A DNA stretch of 37,098 bases from an uncultured Intestinimonas sp. (GTDB lineage Bacteria; Bacillota; Clostridia; Oscillospirales; Oscillospiraceae): the NCBI RefSeq assembly GCF_944387725.1, contig NZ_CALXGA010000014.1, positions 1-37,098 on the forward strand. The letters are read 5' to 3'. Shown here piece by piece: positions 8,927 through 16,119 of this stretch. Made by a program: the position numbers and the translations under genes. Position 1 is the first letter of the stretch; each line of letters begins with the position of its first letter. The notes under the pieces were generated by a model. That model saw only the letters and a program-made list of their open reading frames with translations, did not search any database and was not told where the DNA came from.

Positions 8927-10495
8927 ATGTTGGAGACTGTAGGAATGGGTATTTTGGCGATGCTGCCGATCATCTGGCTGATCGTGGCGCTGACAGGCCT
9001 GAAGATGGCGGGACACAAGGCGTGCCTCATCGCCCTGGTCATCACAATCGTGGAGGCGCTGTTCCTGTGGCAGATGCCGGCCATTGACTGCGCCACCTCG
9101 GCGGTGGAGGGCTTTGCCTCGGCGCTGTGGCCCATCATTCTGGTCATCATCGCCGCCATCTTTACTTACAACCTGACCTTGAAGACCGGGGCCATGGACG
9201 TCATCAAGCAGATGCTCACCGGCGTCTCCGCCGACCAGCGGGTGCAGGTGCTCCTCATCGGCTGGTGCTTCGGCGGCTTCATGGAGGGCATGGCCGGCTT
9301 CGGCACCGCCATTGCCATTCCCGCCAGCATGCTGGCGGCCATGGGCATCAACCCCCTCACCGCCTGCCTGGTGTGTATGCTGGCCAACGCCTTCCCCACG
9401 GCCTTCGGCTCGGTGGGCATTCCCACGGTGACCCTCTCCAATGTCACCGGACTGGACCCCCTGCTGCTGGCCTTCACCACGGTGCTTCAGATGGTGCCCT
9501 TTATGATCCTGGTTCCCTTCCTGATGGTCATTGTGGGCGGCGGCGGCCTCAAGGCCCTCAAGGGCATGGTGGGAATCACCCTGGTCTCCGGCGTTACCTT
9601 TGTGGCGCCCCAGCTGGCGGTGGCCCGGTTCATCGGCCCGGAGCTGGCCGTCATCGTGGGCTGTGTGGTGAGCCTGGGCTGCACCATCCTCATGGCCCGG
9701 GCCCGGAAGAACGCCCCCGTGCCTGAGGAGTACAACATGAAGAGCGGCCAGGGGCAGGCCAAGGCCATCGACGGCCGGACCGCCCTGGTCTCCTGGATGC
9801 CCTTCATCCTGATCTTTGCGCTGCTGTTGGTGACCTCCAAGCTGGCCGCCCCCGTCAACAACGCTCTGGCGGTTTTCTCCAGCTCTATTCAGATCAGCAC
9901 CTCGGCCAACGCCGGTGCCACCTCCTTCAGCTGGGTCAACACCCCGGGCATCTGGATCTTCCTGGCAGCCATCATCGGCGGCCTGATCCAGAAGGCCAGC
10001 GGCAAGGTCATGTGGGAGACCCTGGTGGCCACGGTGAAGCAGATGTCCAAGACCATTGTAACCATCATGTCGGTGCTGGCGGTGGCCAAGATCATGACCT
10101 ACTGCGGCATGATCGACAATATGGCCGCCCTCTTCGTGGGCCTCACCGGCAGCTTCTTCCCCTTTGTCTCCCCCATCATCGGGGCCCTGGGCGCCTTCAT
10201 CACCGGCAGCGGCACCAGCACCGAGGTGCTGCTGGGCGCCCTCCAGACCTCGGCGGCGGAGCAGATCGGCGTCTCCTCCTTCTGGCTGGCCGCCGCCAAC
10301 TCCACCGGCGCCGGCATCGGCAAGGTGATCTCCCCCCAGTGCATCGCCACCGCCGCCGCCGCTGTGGGCCTGGTGGGACAGGACTCCAAGCTCCTTGGCG
10401 GCATGATCAAGTGGGTTGTGCTGGAGCTGGTGCTGGCCAGCCTGATCATCGGCCTGCTGGGCGGCATCCTCCCGCCCATCCTGGGCCTGGCCTAG
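8927..10495 (+). CDS. lctP: L-lactate permease family transporter
   Basis: This 522-aa, highly hydrophobic protein has about 12-14 membrane helices and belongs to the LctP/LldP lactate:proton symporter family. Family motifs include GWCFGGFMEGMAGFGTAIAIPA (residues about 108-129), FGSVGIPT, and ITGSGTSTEVLLGALQ with AANSTGAGIGKVISPQ near the C-terminus. The start is ATG 8927 behind AGAGGTG; an in-frame upstream ATG at 8813 would add a non-membrane tail overlapping the operator and is unlikely. It is divergent from larA-dehydrogenase and completes a lactate uptake and oxidation module. The stop codon TAG at 10493-10495 is contributed by MITE copy D. Reconstruction gives a native TAA at the same codon, so the protein is unchanged. 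Confidence 0.93.
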   Translation: MLETVGMGILAMLPIIWLIVALTGLKMAGHKACLIALVITIVEALFLWQMPAIDCATSAVEGFASALWPIILVIIAAIFTYNLTLKTGAMDVIKQMLTGVSADQRVQVLLIGWCFGGFMEGMAGFGTAIAIPASMLAAMGINPLTACLVCMLANAFPTAFGSVGIPTVTLSNVTGLDPLLLAFTTVLQMVPFMILVPFLMVIVGGGGLKALKGMVGITLVSGVTFVAPQLAVARFIGPELAVIVGCVVSLGCTILMARARKNAPVPEEYNMKSGQGQAKAIDGRTALVSWMPFILIFALLLVTSKLAAPVNNALAVFSSSIQISTSANAGATSFSWVNTPGIWIFLAAIIGGLIQKASGKVMWETLVATVKQMSKTIVTIMSVLAVAKIMTYCGMIDNMAALFVGLTGSFFPFVSPIIGALGAFITGSGTSTEVLLGALQTSAAEQIGVSSFWLAAANSTGAGIGKVISPQCIATAAAAVGLVGQDSKLLGGMIKWVVLELVLASLIIGLLGGILPPILGLA

Positions 10496-10659
10496 GGCTT
10501 GTTTGAAAAATGTCAACATGCCCAACCGGCGGGTCTTTTGCCCCCTGGACGGCGCAATTTTTCCTTGAAATCCGCCAGGATTCCTGCGAAAAAATTGCTT
10601 GCCAGAGGCCCAAAATCCCTCGCTGCCGGACACATCGCCAATTTTCAAACAAGCCCTAA
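10492..10659 (+). repeat. MITE copy D, in the lctP stop codon
   Basis: This full-length copy is flanked by CTAG on the left and CTAA on the right, so only the TA is shared and fits a 2-bp target duplication. Excision at TA restores GCC TAA, the presumed lctP stop. The copy lies between lctP and its terminator. Confidence 0.9.
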
Positions 10660-10687
10660 GGCCGGAACATTTCCCAGAGCAAAACAA

Positions 10688-10733
10688 GAGAAAACCGCGC
10701 CGCAGACCATACAGGGTCTGCGGCGCGGTTTTC
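10688..10733. terminator. bidirectional intrinsic terminator after lctP
   Basis: An 18-bp stem (arms AAAACCGCGCCGCAGACC and its complement, loop ATACAG) has A and T runs on both sides. It can end transcripts of lctP (plus) and of the 70-aa gene (minus). Confidence 0.9.
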
Positions 10734-10825
10734 AGGTTGCCCCAAAGGCGCAGATTGTCCGGATAGACGTCGGGGGAGCCGTGTGAAGGGGGAGCGGCGC
10801 CGTCCCCGGCGCGGCGCCGACGGCC

Positions 10826-11038
10826 TCACAGCCGCTGGAGGTCCCGGAGGGTATCCTGGATGACGGACTTTGGCAGGTACACCTGGGCGAAGCCGATGAG
10901 CTGCTGGAGGGTCAGGCTCCGGGCGGCGGGGACCATGGGGTGGCGGAGGAACTTTCCGAACCGCTTCTGAAAGACGGCGTAGGCGGCGGGATTGTCCAGC
11001 AGCTCTCCCACCAGGATTTGATTGCGGCGCAGGTCCAA
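10826..11038 (-). CDS. small hypothetical helical protein
   Basis: This 70-aa protein probably starts at TTG 11038, behind GGAGGTG. It contains the pattern LLDNPAAYAVFQKRF, then RHPMVPAARSLTLQQLIGFA and LPKSVIQDTLRDLQRL. That pattern resembles a short helical domain I associate with C-terminal extensions of clostridial enzymes; the link is tentative. The frame is open much further upstream, but that part is the antisense of the next gene. It is divergent from the membrane-protein gene at 11150. Confidence 0.6.
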   Translation of the reverse strand: MDLRRNQILVGELLDNPAAYAVFQKRFGKFLRHPMVPAARSLTLQQLIGFAQVYLPKSVIQDTLRDLQRL

Positions 11039-11080
11039 AACGATCACCTCCCTCCACTCTATGCGGGGAGGCCGTCCCAG

Positions 11081-11109
11081 TTGCGCCGGGGGAAAAACTG
11101 TGATAGAAT
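11081..11109 (+). promoter_or_regulatory. promoter of the 282-aa membrane protein gene
   Basis: TTGCGC (11081-11086) and TAGAAT (11104-11109) are 17 bases apart and 40 bases upstream of the ATG. Confidence 0.65.
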
Positions 11110-11149
11110 ACCTCCACAGCTTATCGCAAGGTAAAGAAAGGAGCTCCTT

Positions 11150-11998
11150 ATGCCCCGAAAGAAACAGCGCCCCCCGGGGGAGGTCCGCCGGGCGGCGGAG
11201 GTGGTCCAGCCCCGGAAGGGGGCGGTGGCCGCCCTCTATGTGGCCCTGCGCCTGGCGGTGCTGGCCGTCCTGGTGGCCCAGTTCCTCAACGGAAACTTTG
11301 AAAACGTCTTTTTGTGCCTGCTGACCCTGGTGCTCTTCCTGGTGCCCTCCTTCATCGAGCGGAAAATCCATGTGGACCTGCCGGACACCCTGGAGGTCAT
11401 CATCCTCCTCTTCATCTTCGCCGCGGAGATTCTGGGGGAGATTCAGGCATACTATATCATGTTCCCCTACTGGGACACCATGCTCCACACCCTCAACGGC
11501 TTTTTGTGCGCCGCCATCGGCTTTGCCCTGGTGGACATTCTCAACCGCAGCGAGCGCTTTTCCATCACCCTCTCGCCCCTCTTTCTGGCCATCACCGCCT
11601 TCTGCTTCTCCATGACCATCGGGGTGCTGTGGGAGTTCTTCGAGTGCCTGATGGACCAGCTCTTCTGGCTGGACATGCAGAAGGATACGGTGGTCCATGC
11701 CATCTCCTCGGTGAAGCTGGACCCCACCGGGGGCAACACCCCCACGGGCCTGGGAGACATCACCGACGTCATCGTGGTCACCGCCGACGGGGAACAGGTT
11801 GCCCTGGGCCTGGGGGGCTACCTGGACATCGGCCTGCTGGACACCATGAAGGACCTCTTCGTCAACTTTGCCGGAGCGGTGGTCTTCTCGGTCATCGGCT
11901 ATTTTTACGTCAAATCCCGGGGCCGGGGCCGCTTTGCCAGCCGCTTCATCCCCAAGGTGGAGCCCCTGCCGGAGACCGAGAACGCCGGGGACGCATAA
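11150..11998 (+). CDS. integral membrane protein, DUF2238/YjdF-like
   Basis: This 282-aa protein has about six membrane helices (about 28-48, 52-67, 78-96, 115-131, 141-163 and 238-253). The segment YWDTMLHTLNGFLCAAIGFALVD and the following FSMTIGVLWEFFECLMDQ resemble the DUF2238/YjdF family. A soluble loop (residues 170-225) contains DPTGGNTPTGLGDITDV. The tail is basic, then acidic. The start ATG follows AAAGGAGC. Function is unknown. The neighbours (a small helical protein and DUF1540) do not define a pathway. Confidence 0.75.
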   Translation: MPRKKQRPPGEVRRAAEVVQPRKGAVAALYVALRLAVLAVLVAQFLNGNFENVFLCLLTLVLFLVPSFIERKIHVDLPDTLEVIILLFIFAAEILGEIQAYYIMFPYWDTMLHTLNGFLCAAIGFALVDILNRSERFSITLSPLFLAITAFCFSMTIGVLWEFFECLMDQLFWLDMQKDTVVHAISSVKLDPTGGNTPTGLGDITDVIVVTADGEQVALGLGGYLDIGLLDTMKDLFVNFAGAVVFSVIGYFYVKSRGRGRFASRFIPKVEPLPETENAGDA

Positions 11999-12104
11999 CC
12001 CGCCCGCCGCCGGGCATACTAGGGCCGTGGGGCGGAGCGGAGGACCCCGGCCTGGGGCCGGCGCCCCTCCGATGCGCCCTGCCAGACAAAGGAGGTCTTG
12101 TAGG

Positions 12105-12275
12105 ATGGAAAGCAAGAACGCCAACCCCAGCATCGCCTGCACCGTGGAGAGCTGCACCCACCACTGTAAGGGCCAGAATTACTGCTCCCTCAACGAGATC
12201 AAGGTGGGCTGCACCAACGCCAGAGCCACCGACTGCGCCTCTACCGAGTGCGCCTCCTTCCGGCTGGGCGGCTGA
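12105..12275 (+). CDS. DUF1540 cysteine-rich small protein
   Basis: This 56-aa protein has seven cysteines in the DUF1540 arrangement: ACTVESCTHHCKGQNYC, a KVGC segment, then DCASTECASF. Such proteins are widespread in spore-forming Clostridia and probably bind metal; their role is unknown. The ATG at 12105 follows GGAGG. It may be read through from the membrane-protein gene 106 bases upstream, and a terminator follows. Confidence 0.88.
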   Translation: MESKNANPSIACTVESCTHHCKGQNYCSLNEIKVGCTNARATDCASTECASFRLGG

Positions 12276-12307
12276 CCCTGCCGCCGGGCCCCGCCGCCCC
12301 GCGCCCC

Positions 12308-12334
12308 CTGAGGCCGGGGCGGCCTCTTTTTTTG
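12308..12334 (+). terminator. intrinsic terminator after the DUF1540 gene
   Basis: The stem GAGGCC-GGGGC-GGCCTC is followed by a run of seven T, with additional GC-rich pairing at its base. Confidence 0.85.
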
Positions 12335-12335
12335 C

Positions 12336-12364
12336 TTGCGCCTTGATTCCATACGCATTATAAT
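12336..12364 (+). promoter_or_regulatory. sigma-A promoter of xpt
   Basis: TTGCGC (12336-12341), 17 bases, then a consensus TATAAT (12359-12364). The transcript would have a leader of about 50 bases, too short for a purine riboswitch, and I see no riboswitch core. Confidence 0.8.
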
Positions 12365-12421
12365 AGGGGAAAGCGGGCCCGGTGCGGCGGCGCGGATTGA
12401 CACAGAACAGGGAGGACGCAG

Positions 12422-12994
12422 ATGGAGGAGCTGAAGAAACGCATTCTGAAGGAGGCCCAGGTGGGAGAGGGAGACATCATCCGGGTGGACATGTTCCTCA
12501 ACCACTGCATCGACCCGGCCCTTCTGGAGCGGGCGGGAAAAGCCCTGGCCAAGGGCTTCAGGGGGGAACGGGTGGACAAGGTGCTGACGGTGGAGTCCTC
12601 GGGCATCGCGGTGGCCTGCTTCACGGCCCTGGCCCTGGGGGTGCCGGCGTTGTACGCCAAAAAATTCCAGAGCGGGTACATTGACCCCCACGTCTACACG
12701 GCGGAGGTCCACTCCTTTTCCCTGGAGAAGTCCTACACCCTCCGGGTGGCCCGGCGGTACTTAACCTCCGGCGAGCGGGTGCTGCTGGTGGACGACATTC
12801 TCTCCAGCGGCCAGGCCATTCTGGGCCTGCTGGAGATCGTCTCCCGGGCGGGGGCCCAGGCCGTGGGGGTAGGAGTGGCCATTGAGAAGGCCACCCGGGA
12901 GGGCGGCGCGGTGCTCCGGCGCATGGGGCTCCGGGTGGAGGCCCTGGCCACCGTGGCCCGGGTGGAGGACGGACAGATTCTTTTGGAGGGCTGA
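12422..12994 (+). CDS. xpt: xanthine phosphoribosyltransferase
   Basis: This 190-aa protein is the normal Xpt length. It salvages xanthine to XMP with PRPP in the cytoplasm. The PRPP loop VLLVDDILSSGQA is at residues 120-132. VDMFLNHCIDP (22-32), TVESSGIAVA and YAKKFQSGYIDPHVYTAEVHSFS are family signatures. The start ATG has GGGAGG upstream. The thioesterase gene follows 3 bases after the stop, so the two are co-transcribed. Confidence 0.94.
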   Translation: MEELKKRILKEAQVGEGDIIRVDMFLNHCIDPALLERAGKALAKGFRGERVDKVLTVESSGIAVACFTALALGVPALYAKKFQSGYIDPHVYTAEVHSFSLEKSYTLRVARRYLTSGERVLLVDDILSSGQAILGLLEIVSRAGAQAVGVGVAIEKATREGGAVLRRMGLRVEALATVARVEDGQILLEG

Positions 12995-12997
12995 GTC

Positions 12998-13414
12998 ATG
13001 GACAATCCAGCGCTGATGGACTTTATCAACCAGAACAACGCCTTTATGCGCCGCTGCGGCATCACCCTCACCCAGGTGACGGACCAGCAGGTGACGGCCC
13101 GGGTGGAGGCGGGGCCGGAGCTGTGGAACCCTGCCCACAACCTCCACGGCGGGGTGTACTTCACCATGGCGGACGCGGCGGCCACCACCCTCTGCCGGAC
13201 CGACGGGCGGCAGTATGTGACCGCCGACAGCGACATCCGCTTCCTGCGGGGGACCACCGCCGGTACCGTCCTGGCCCAGGCGTCCTTCCTCCACCGGGGG
13301 CGGCGGAGCTGTGTGGTCCAGGTGGACCTCACCGACCCGGAGGGGCGGCTGCTGGCGGTCTTCACTGGCAGCTTCACCTGCGTGGGGGAGGACTACCGGC
13401 AGCCCCGGGGATGA
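12998..13414 (+). CDS. PaaI-family hotdog thioesterase
   Basis: This 138-aa single hotdog-fold protein carries the PaaI-type signature NPAHNLHGGVYFTMADAAA. His50-Gly-Gly binds the thioester and Asp59 is the expected catalytic acid. It would hydrolyse a small acyl- or aryl-CoA thioester; the substrate is unknown. GGAGGG, provided by the end of xpt, precedes ATG 12998. It is translationally close to xpt. Confidence 0.88.
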   Translation: MDNPALMDFINQNNAFMRRCGITLTQVTDQQVTARVEAGPELWNPAHNLHGGVYFTMADAAATTLCRTDGRQYVTADSDIRFLRGTTAGTVLAQASFLHRGRRSCVVQVDLTDPEGRLLAVFTGSFTCVGEDYRQPRG

Positions 13415-13434
13415 GCACATGCACTGGCAGAAAA

Positions 13435-13472
13435 ACGCCGGCGGGCCTTCTTGAAAAGGTCCGCCGGCGATG
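13435..13472. terminator. bidirectional terminator between convergent operons
   Basis: A 14-base arm (CGCCGGCGGGCCTT) pairs with its near-complement across a short loop at 13436-13469. It sits between the thioesterase stop and the stop of the radical-SAM gene on the other strand. Confidence 0.65.
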
Positions 13473-14603
13473 TTATGGCTCGCCGGTCCAGCGCTCGGTC
13501 AGCAGCCGGTAGAGCCTCTCCAGCCGGGGGTAGGCGTAGGGGAAGAAGGTGCGGTAGGACTCACAGTAGTAGTTCCGGCCAATGCCGTCGGGGCCGTAAT
13601 CCCGGTCCCGGCGGCAGCCCCCCCGGCACAGGGGGAACCAGGTGCACGCCCGGCAGGCGGGGTCGGGCTGGGCGCTGGCCTCCACAAAGCCCAGCTCCGT
13701 CCGCCGGGCGTCCAGGTCTTGGAAGGAGTCGGTGTTCAGGTTCCCCAACCGGTAGGCGTCCAGCATGTAGAAGTCGCAGGGGTAGACGCTGCCGTCGGCC
13801 TCCACCACATACTGCATCCCGCACACCCCCAGCATCCCGCAGGCCTCCGGGGGCTGTCCGTCCAGCATCCGCAGCAGATTCTCAAAATAGCGGTGGTAGG
13901 TCCGCCGCCCGGCCAGGGCCGCCTCGTACCACACATCAAAGGCGGTGCACAGGTACTGCCCGAACCGGCGGGGGTTCAGGGACCAGGGCTGTTCCCCCCG
14001 GGGTTCCCCCAGGGGGTCCAGGCAGGGGATGTACTGCTGGTAGGTGAGGCCATTCTTGACATAGAATCGGTAAATCTTCCGAAAGCTCCGGCACAGGCCC
14101 CCGGTGAGGACGGTGAGGACGTTGACCTCCGCCCCGTGGCGCTGGAGACGCTGGATGGACCGGAACACCCGGTTGAAGGTCCCCCTGCCCTGGGGGTCCA
14201 CCCGGTTGGCGTCGTGGAGGTCCTTGGCGCCGTCCAGGGAGACTCCCACCAGAAAGTGCTGCTCCGCCAGGAAACGGCACCAGTCGTCGTCCAGGAGCAG
14301 GCCGTTGGTCTGGAGGGAGAAGGAGAGGGCGCAGCCGTGGACGTTCCAGCGCGCCCCCAGCTCCACCGCCCGCCGGAAGAAGTCCAGCCCCGCCAGGGTG
14401 GGCTCCCCGCCCTGGAAGCAGATGGTGCAGCGCTCCTCCGCAGCCTCCAGGGCCTTCCGCAGGACCTGTTCCAGGGTCTCTGGAGACATGAGGCCGTAGC
14501 TGGGCACCGAGCGCTTTTGGGTCTCGTCGGCGTAAAAGCAGTACCGGCACCGGAGATTGCACATGCCGCTGGCGGGCTTGAGCATGAGGGTGAGATGGCG
14601 CAT
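13473..14603 (-). CDS. anaerobic sulfatase-maturing enzyme (radical SAM/SPASM)
   Basis: This 376-aa protein is the usual AnSME length. The radical-SAM cluster motif is Cys15-x3-Cys19-x2-Cys22 (MCNLRCRYC). FQGGEPTLAG and the SPASM cysteines (GVCGMQYVVEADGSVYPCDFY, then CRACTWFPLCRGGC and YYCESY) are all present. It would convert the active-site Cys of a sulfatase into formylglycine. ATG 14603 follows AAAGGAGG. It lies 13 bases after the response-regulator gene and is the last cistron of that operon. Its likely client is the CSPSR-type sulfatase at 18181. Other SPASM peptide maturases are possible, but the sulfatase context makes AnSME the best call. Confidence 0.92.
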   Translation of the reverse strand: MRHLTLMLKPASGMCNLRCRYCFYADETQKRSVPSYGLMSPETLEQVLRKALEAAEERCTICFQGGEPTLAGLDFFRRAVELGARWNVHGCALSFSLQTNGLLLDDDWCRFLAEQHFLVGVSLDGAKDLHDANRVDPQGRGTFNRVFRSIQRLQRHGAEVNVLTVLTGGLCRSFRKIYRFYVKNGLTYQQYIPCLDPLGEPRGEQPWSLNPRRFGQYLCTAFDVWYEAALAGRRTYHRYFENLLRMLDGQPPEACGMLGVCGMQYVVEADGSVYPCDFYMLDAYRLGNLNTDSFQDLDARRTELGFVEASAQPDPACRACTWFPLCRGGCRRDRDYGPDGIGRNYYCESYRTFFPYAYPRLERLYRLLTERWTGEP

Positions 14604-14616
14604 GACAGATCCTCCT

Positions 14617-16119
14617 TTAGGAGGCCGGGGAGGGCCTCCGGGCGCGGAGCTGATACTCGTTGGGGTTCTGACCAAAGGTCTTTTTGAAGGCGGTGGAGAA
14701 GTAGCTGACGCTGGAGTAGCCCACCTCCTCGGCGATCTCGTAGATCTTCTTGTCGGTGCGCTCCAGCAGCTCCACCGCCCGTCCCATCCGCAGGTTGTTG
14801 AGGTAGGTGACGAAGTTGAGCCCCGTCTCCTTGGTGAACCGGCGGCTGAAGTACTCGGGGTTGAAGGAGACCTGGCCGGCCACCGCCCCCAGGGTGAGCT
14901 TTTCGGCGTAGTGGGCCTTCATGTAGGCGATGGCCGAGCGGATGGGCTCGGAGCATCTGGCGGGCCGGGGCAGGCCGGAGGCAAAGGGGGCGAAGACCTG
15001 GTCGAGAATGGCGGTGAGCTGCCCCATGTCCGGGGCGGCGGCGATGCGCCCCTCCACCTCCTCCAGCCGGGCCTCCCAGCCGCCGGTCTGCTCCAGGGTT
15101 AGGTGCAGCAGGGTGGAGGCGAAGAAGGCGCACAGCCCCTTCACCGCCTCCAGGTCGGTGGGGCAGTCGTCCAGAATCTCCCGGACGGCCCGGTCCTTGA
15201 TGGCGGCGGCCTCCTGGAAGCGCTGGGCGAAGAGCTCCTTGCTGAAGGATACCTGCCAGGTCTCCACCCGGCGGGGGACAGTCACCCCCACGGACTCCCG
15301 CCAGAAGACCCGGCGCTCCGGGTGGTAGAAGTGGAGGCGGCACCGGGCCTGGGCGGTCCGCAGGGCCTCCGGCAGGGCCTGGAGGCTCCGGGTCAGGCCG
15401 CTGAGCCCTGCCACACAGGGCAGGCTCAGGGACTGGAAGCACTCCACCGCCAGCTGGTAGGCCCCCTCCCGCCGGAGGTTTGCCGCCACCAGCAGGTGGT
15501 CATAGCCCAGAGGGACCATGCAGAGGTTGTCCAGCCCCGGCAGCTCGGCCACCACCTGGCGCAGCCGGGGGAGGGCGGCGCCGTCCCGGCTCCAGAGGTC
15601 GGCGGCCATCAGCAGGCCGTCCTCCAGGGCCACCCCCTGGCGGCGGAGGACCTGGGCGGTCAGGGGCTCCCGGGAGCCCTCCCGGGCCAGCTGCTGGAGC
15701 AGGCGCTGGGCGGCCCGTTCCATGTCGCCGCCCCCGGAAAAGCCCTGGGCCCGAATGGCCTTGGCCGCCTTCTCCAGCACCTGCCGAAGGGAGTTCATGG
15801 TGATCTCGGTCTTGAGCAGGTACTCCGCCGTTCCCTGGGTCAGGGCCCGGCGGGCATAGGAGAAATCCTCGTGGCTGGTGAGGATGATGGCGTAGGCGGG
15901 GTGGAGCTGCTGCATCTGGCGGAGCATCTCCAGGCCGTCCATGCCCGGCATTTCAATGTCGGAGACCACAATGTCGGGCAGCTCCCGGCGGTAGAGGGCC
16001 AGGCCCTGGGCCCCCGAGGCGGCGGCGCCGGCCACCGTGAAGCCGTCAAACCGGTCCACGCAGTACTCCAGCCACTGCCGGATGGGGGCCTCGTCGTCTA
16101 CCACTAAAACCTTCAGCAT
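14617..16119 (-). CDS. AraC-type response regulator (YesN-like)
   Basis: This 500-aa protein has an N-terminal receiver domain with Asp8/Asp9, phospho-acceptor Asp54 (VVSDIEMPGMDG) and a Lys in LLKTEI. A long variable middle region follows. The C-terminal AraC double helix-turn-helix (about residues 400-490) includes VSFNPEYFSRRFTKETGLNFVTYLNNLRM and IAEEVGYSSVSYFSTAFKKTFGQNPNEY. It partners the histidine kinase whose stop codon overlaps its start by 7 bases. YesMN-type pairs commonly control neighbouring carbohydrate or solute transporters. Here the ABC-sulfatase operon 3 kb upstream is the natural target (inference). Confidence 0.93.
   Translation of the reverse strand: MLKVLVVDDEAPIRQWLEYCVDRFDGFTVAGAAASGAQGLALYRRELPDIVVSDIEMPGMDGLEMLRQMQQLHPAYAIILTSHEDFSYARRALTQGTAEYLLKTEITMNSLRQVLEKAAKAIRAQGFSGGGDMERAAQRLLQQLAREGSREPLTAQVLRRQGVALEDGLLMAADLWSRDGAALPRLRQVVAELPGLDNLCMVPLGYDHLLVAANLRREGAYQLAVECFQSLSLPCVAGLSGLTRSLQALPEALRTAQARCRLHFYHPERRVFWRESVGVTVPRRVETWQVSFSKELFAQRFQEAAAIKDRAVREILDDCPTDLEAVKGLCAFFASTLLHLTLEQTGGWEARLEEVEGRIAAAPDMGQLTAILDQVFAPFASGLPRPARCSEPIRSAIAYMKAHYAEKLTLGAVAGQVSFNPEYFSRRFTKETGLNFVTYLNNLRMGRAVELLERTDKKIYEIAEEVGYSSVSYFSTAFKKTFGQNPNEYQLRARRPSPAS

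Noticed and set aside
10499-10660. Open frames on both strands through every MITE copy (about 50-60 codons beginning MFEKCQHAQ or MKIGDVS)
   Set aside because: They exist only because the repeat lacks stops in these frames. They have no ribosome site, run into unrelated flanks and track the repeat rather than a gene.
6998-10687. A 1,229-codon minus-strand open frame
   Set aside because: Only the part below 8266 is larA. The rest is the GC-rich antisense of lctP and the intergenic region, with His/Gln/Gly-rich shadow translation.
12365-12421. Purine riboswitch upstream of xpt
   Set aside because: The leader is only about 50 bases and shows none of the conserved purine-aptamer loops.
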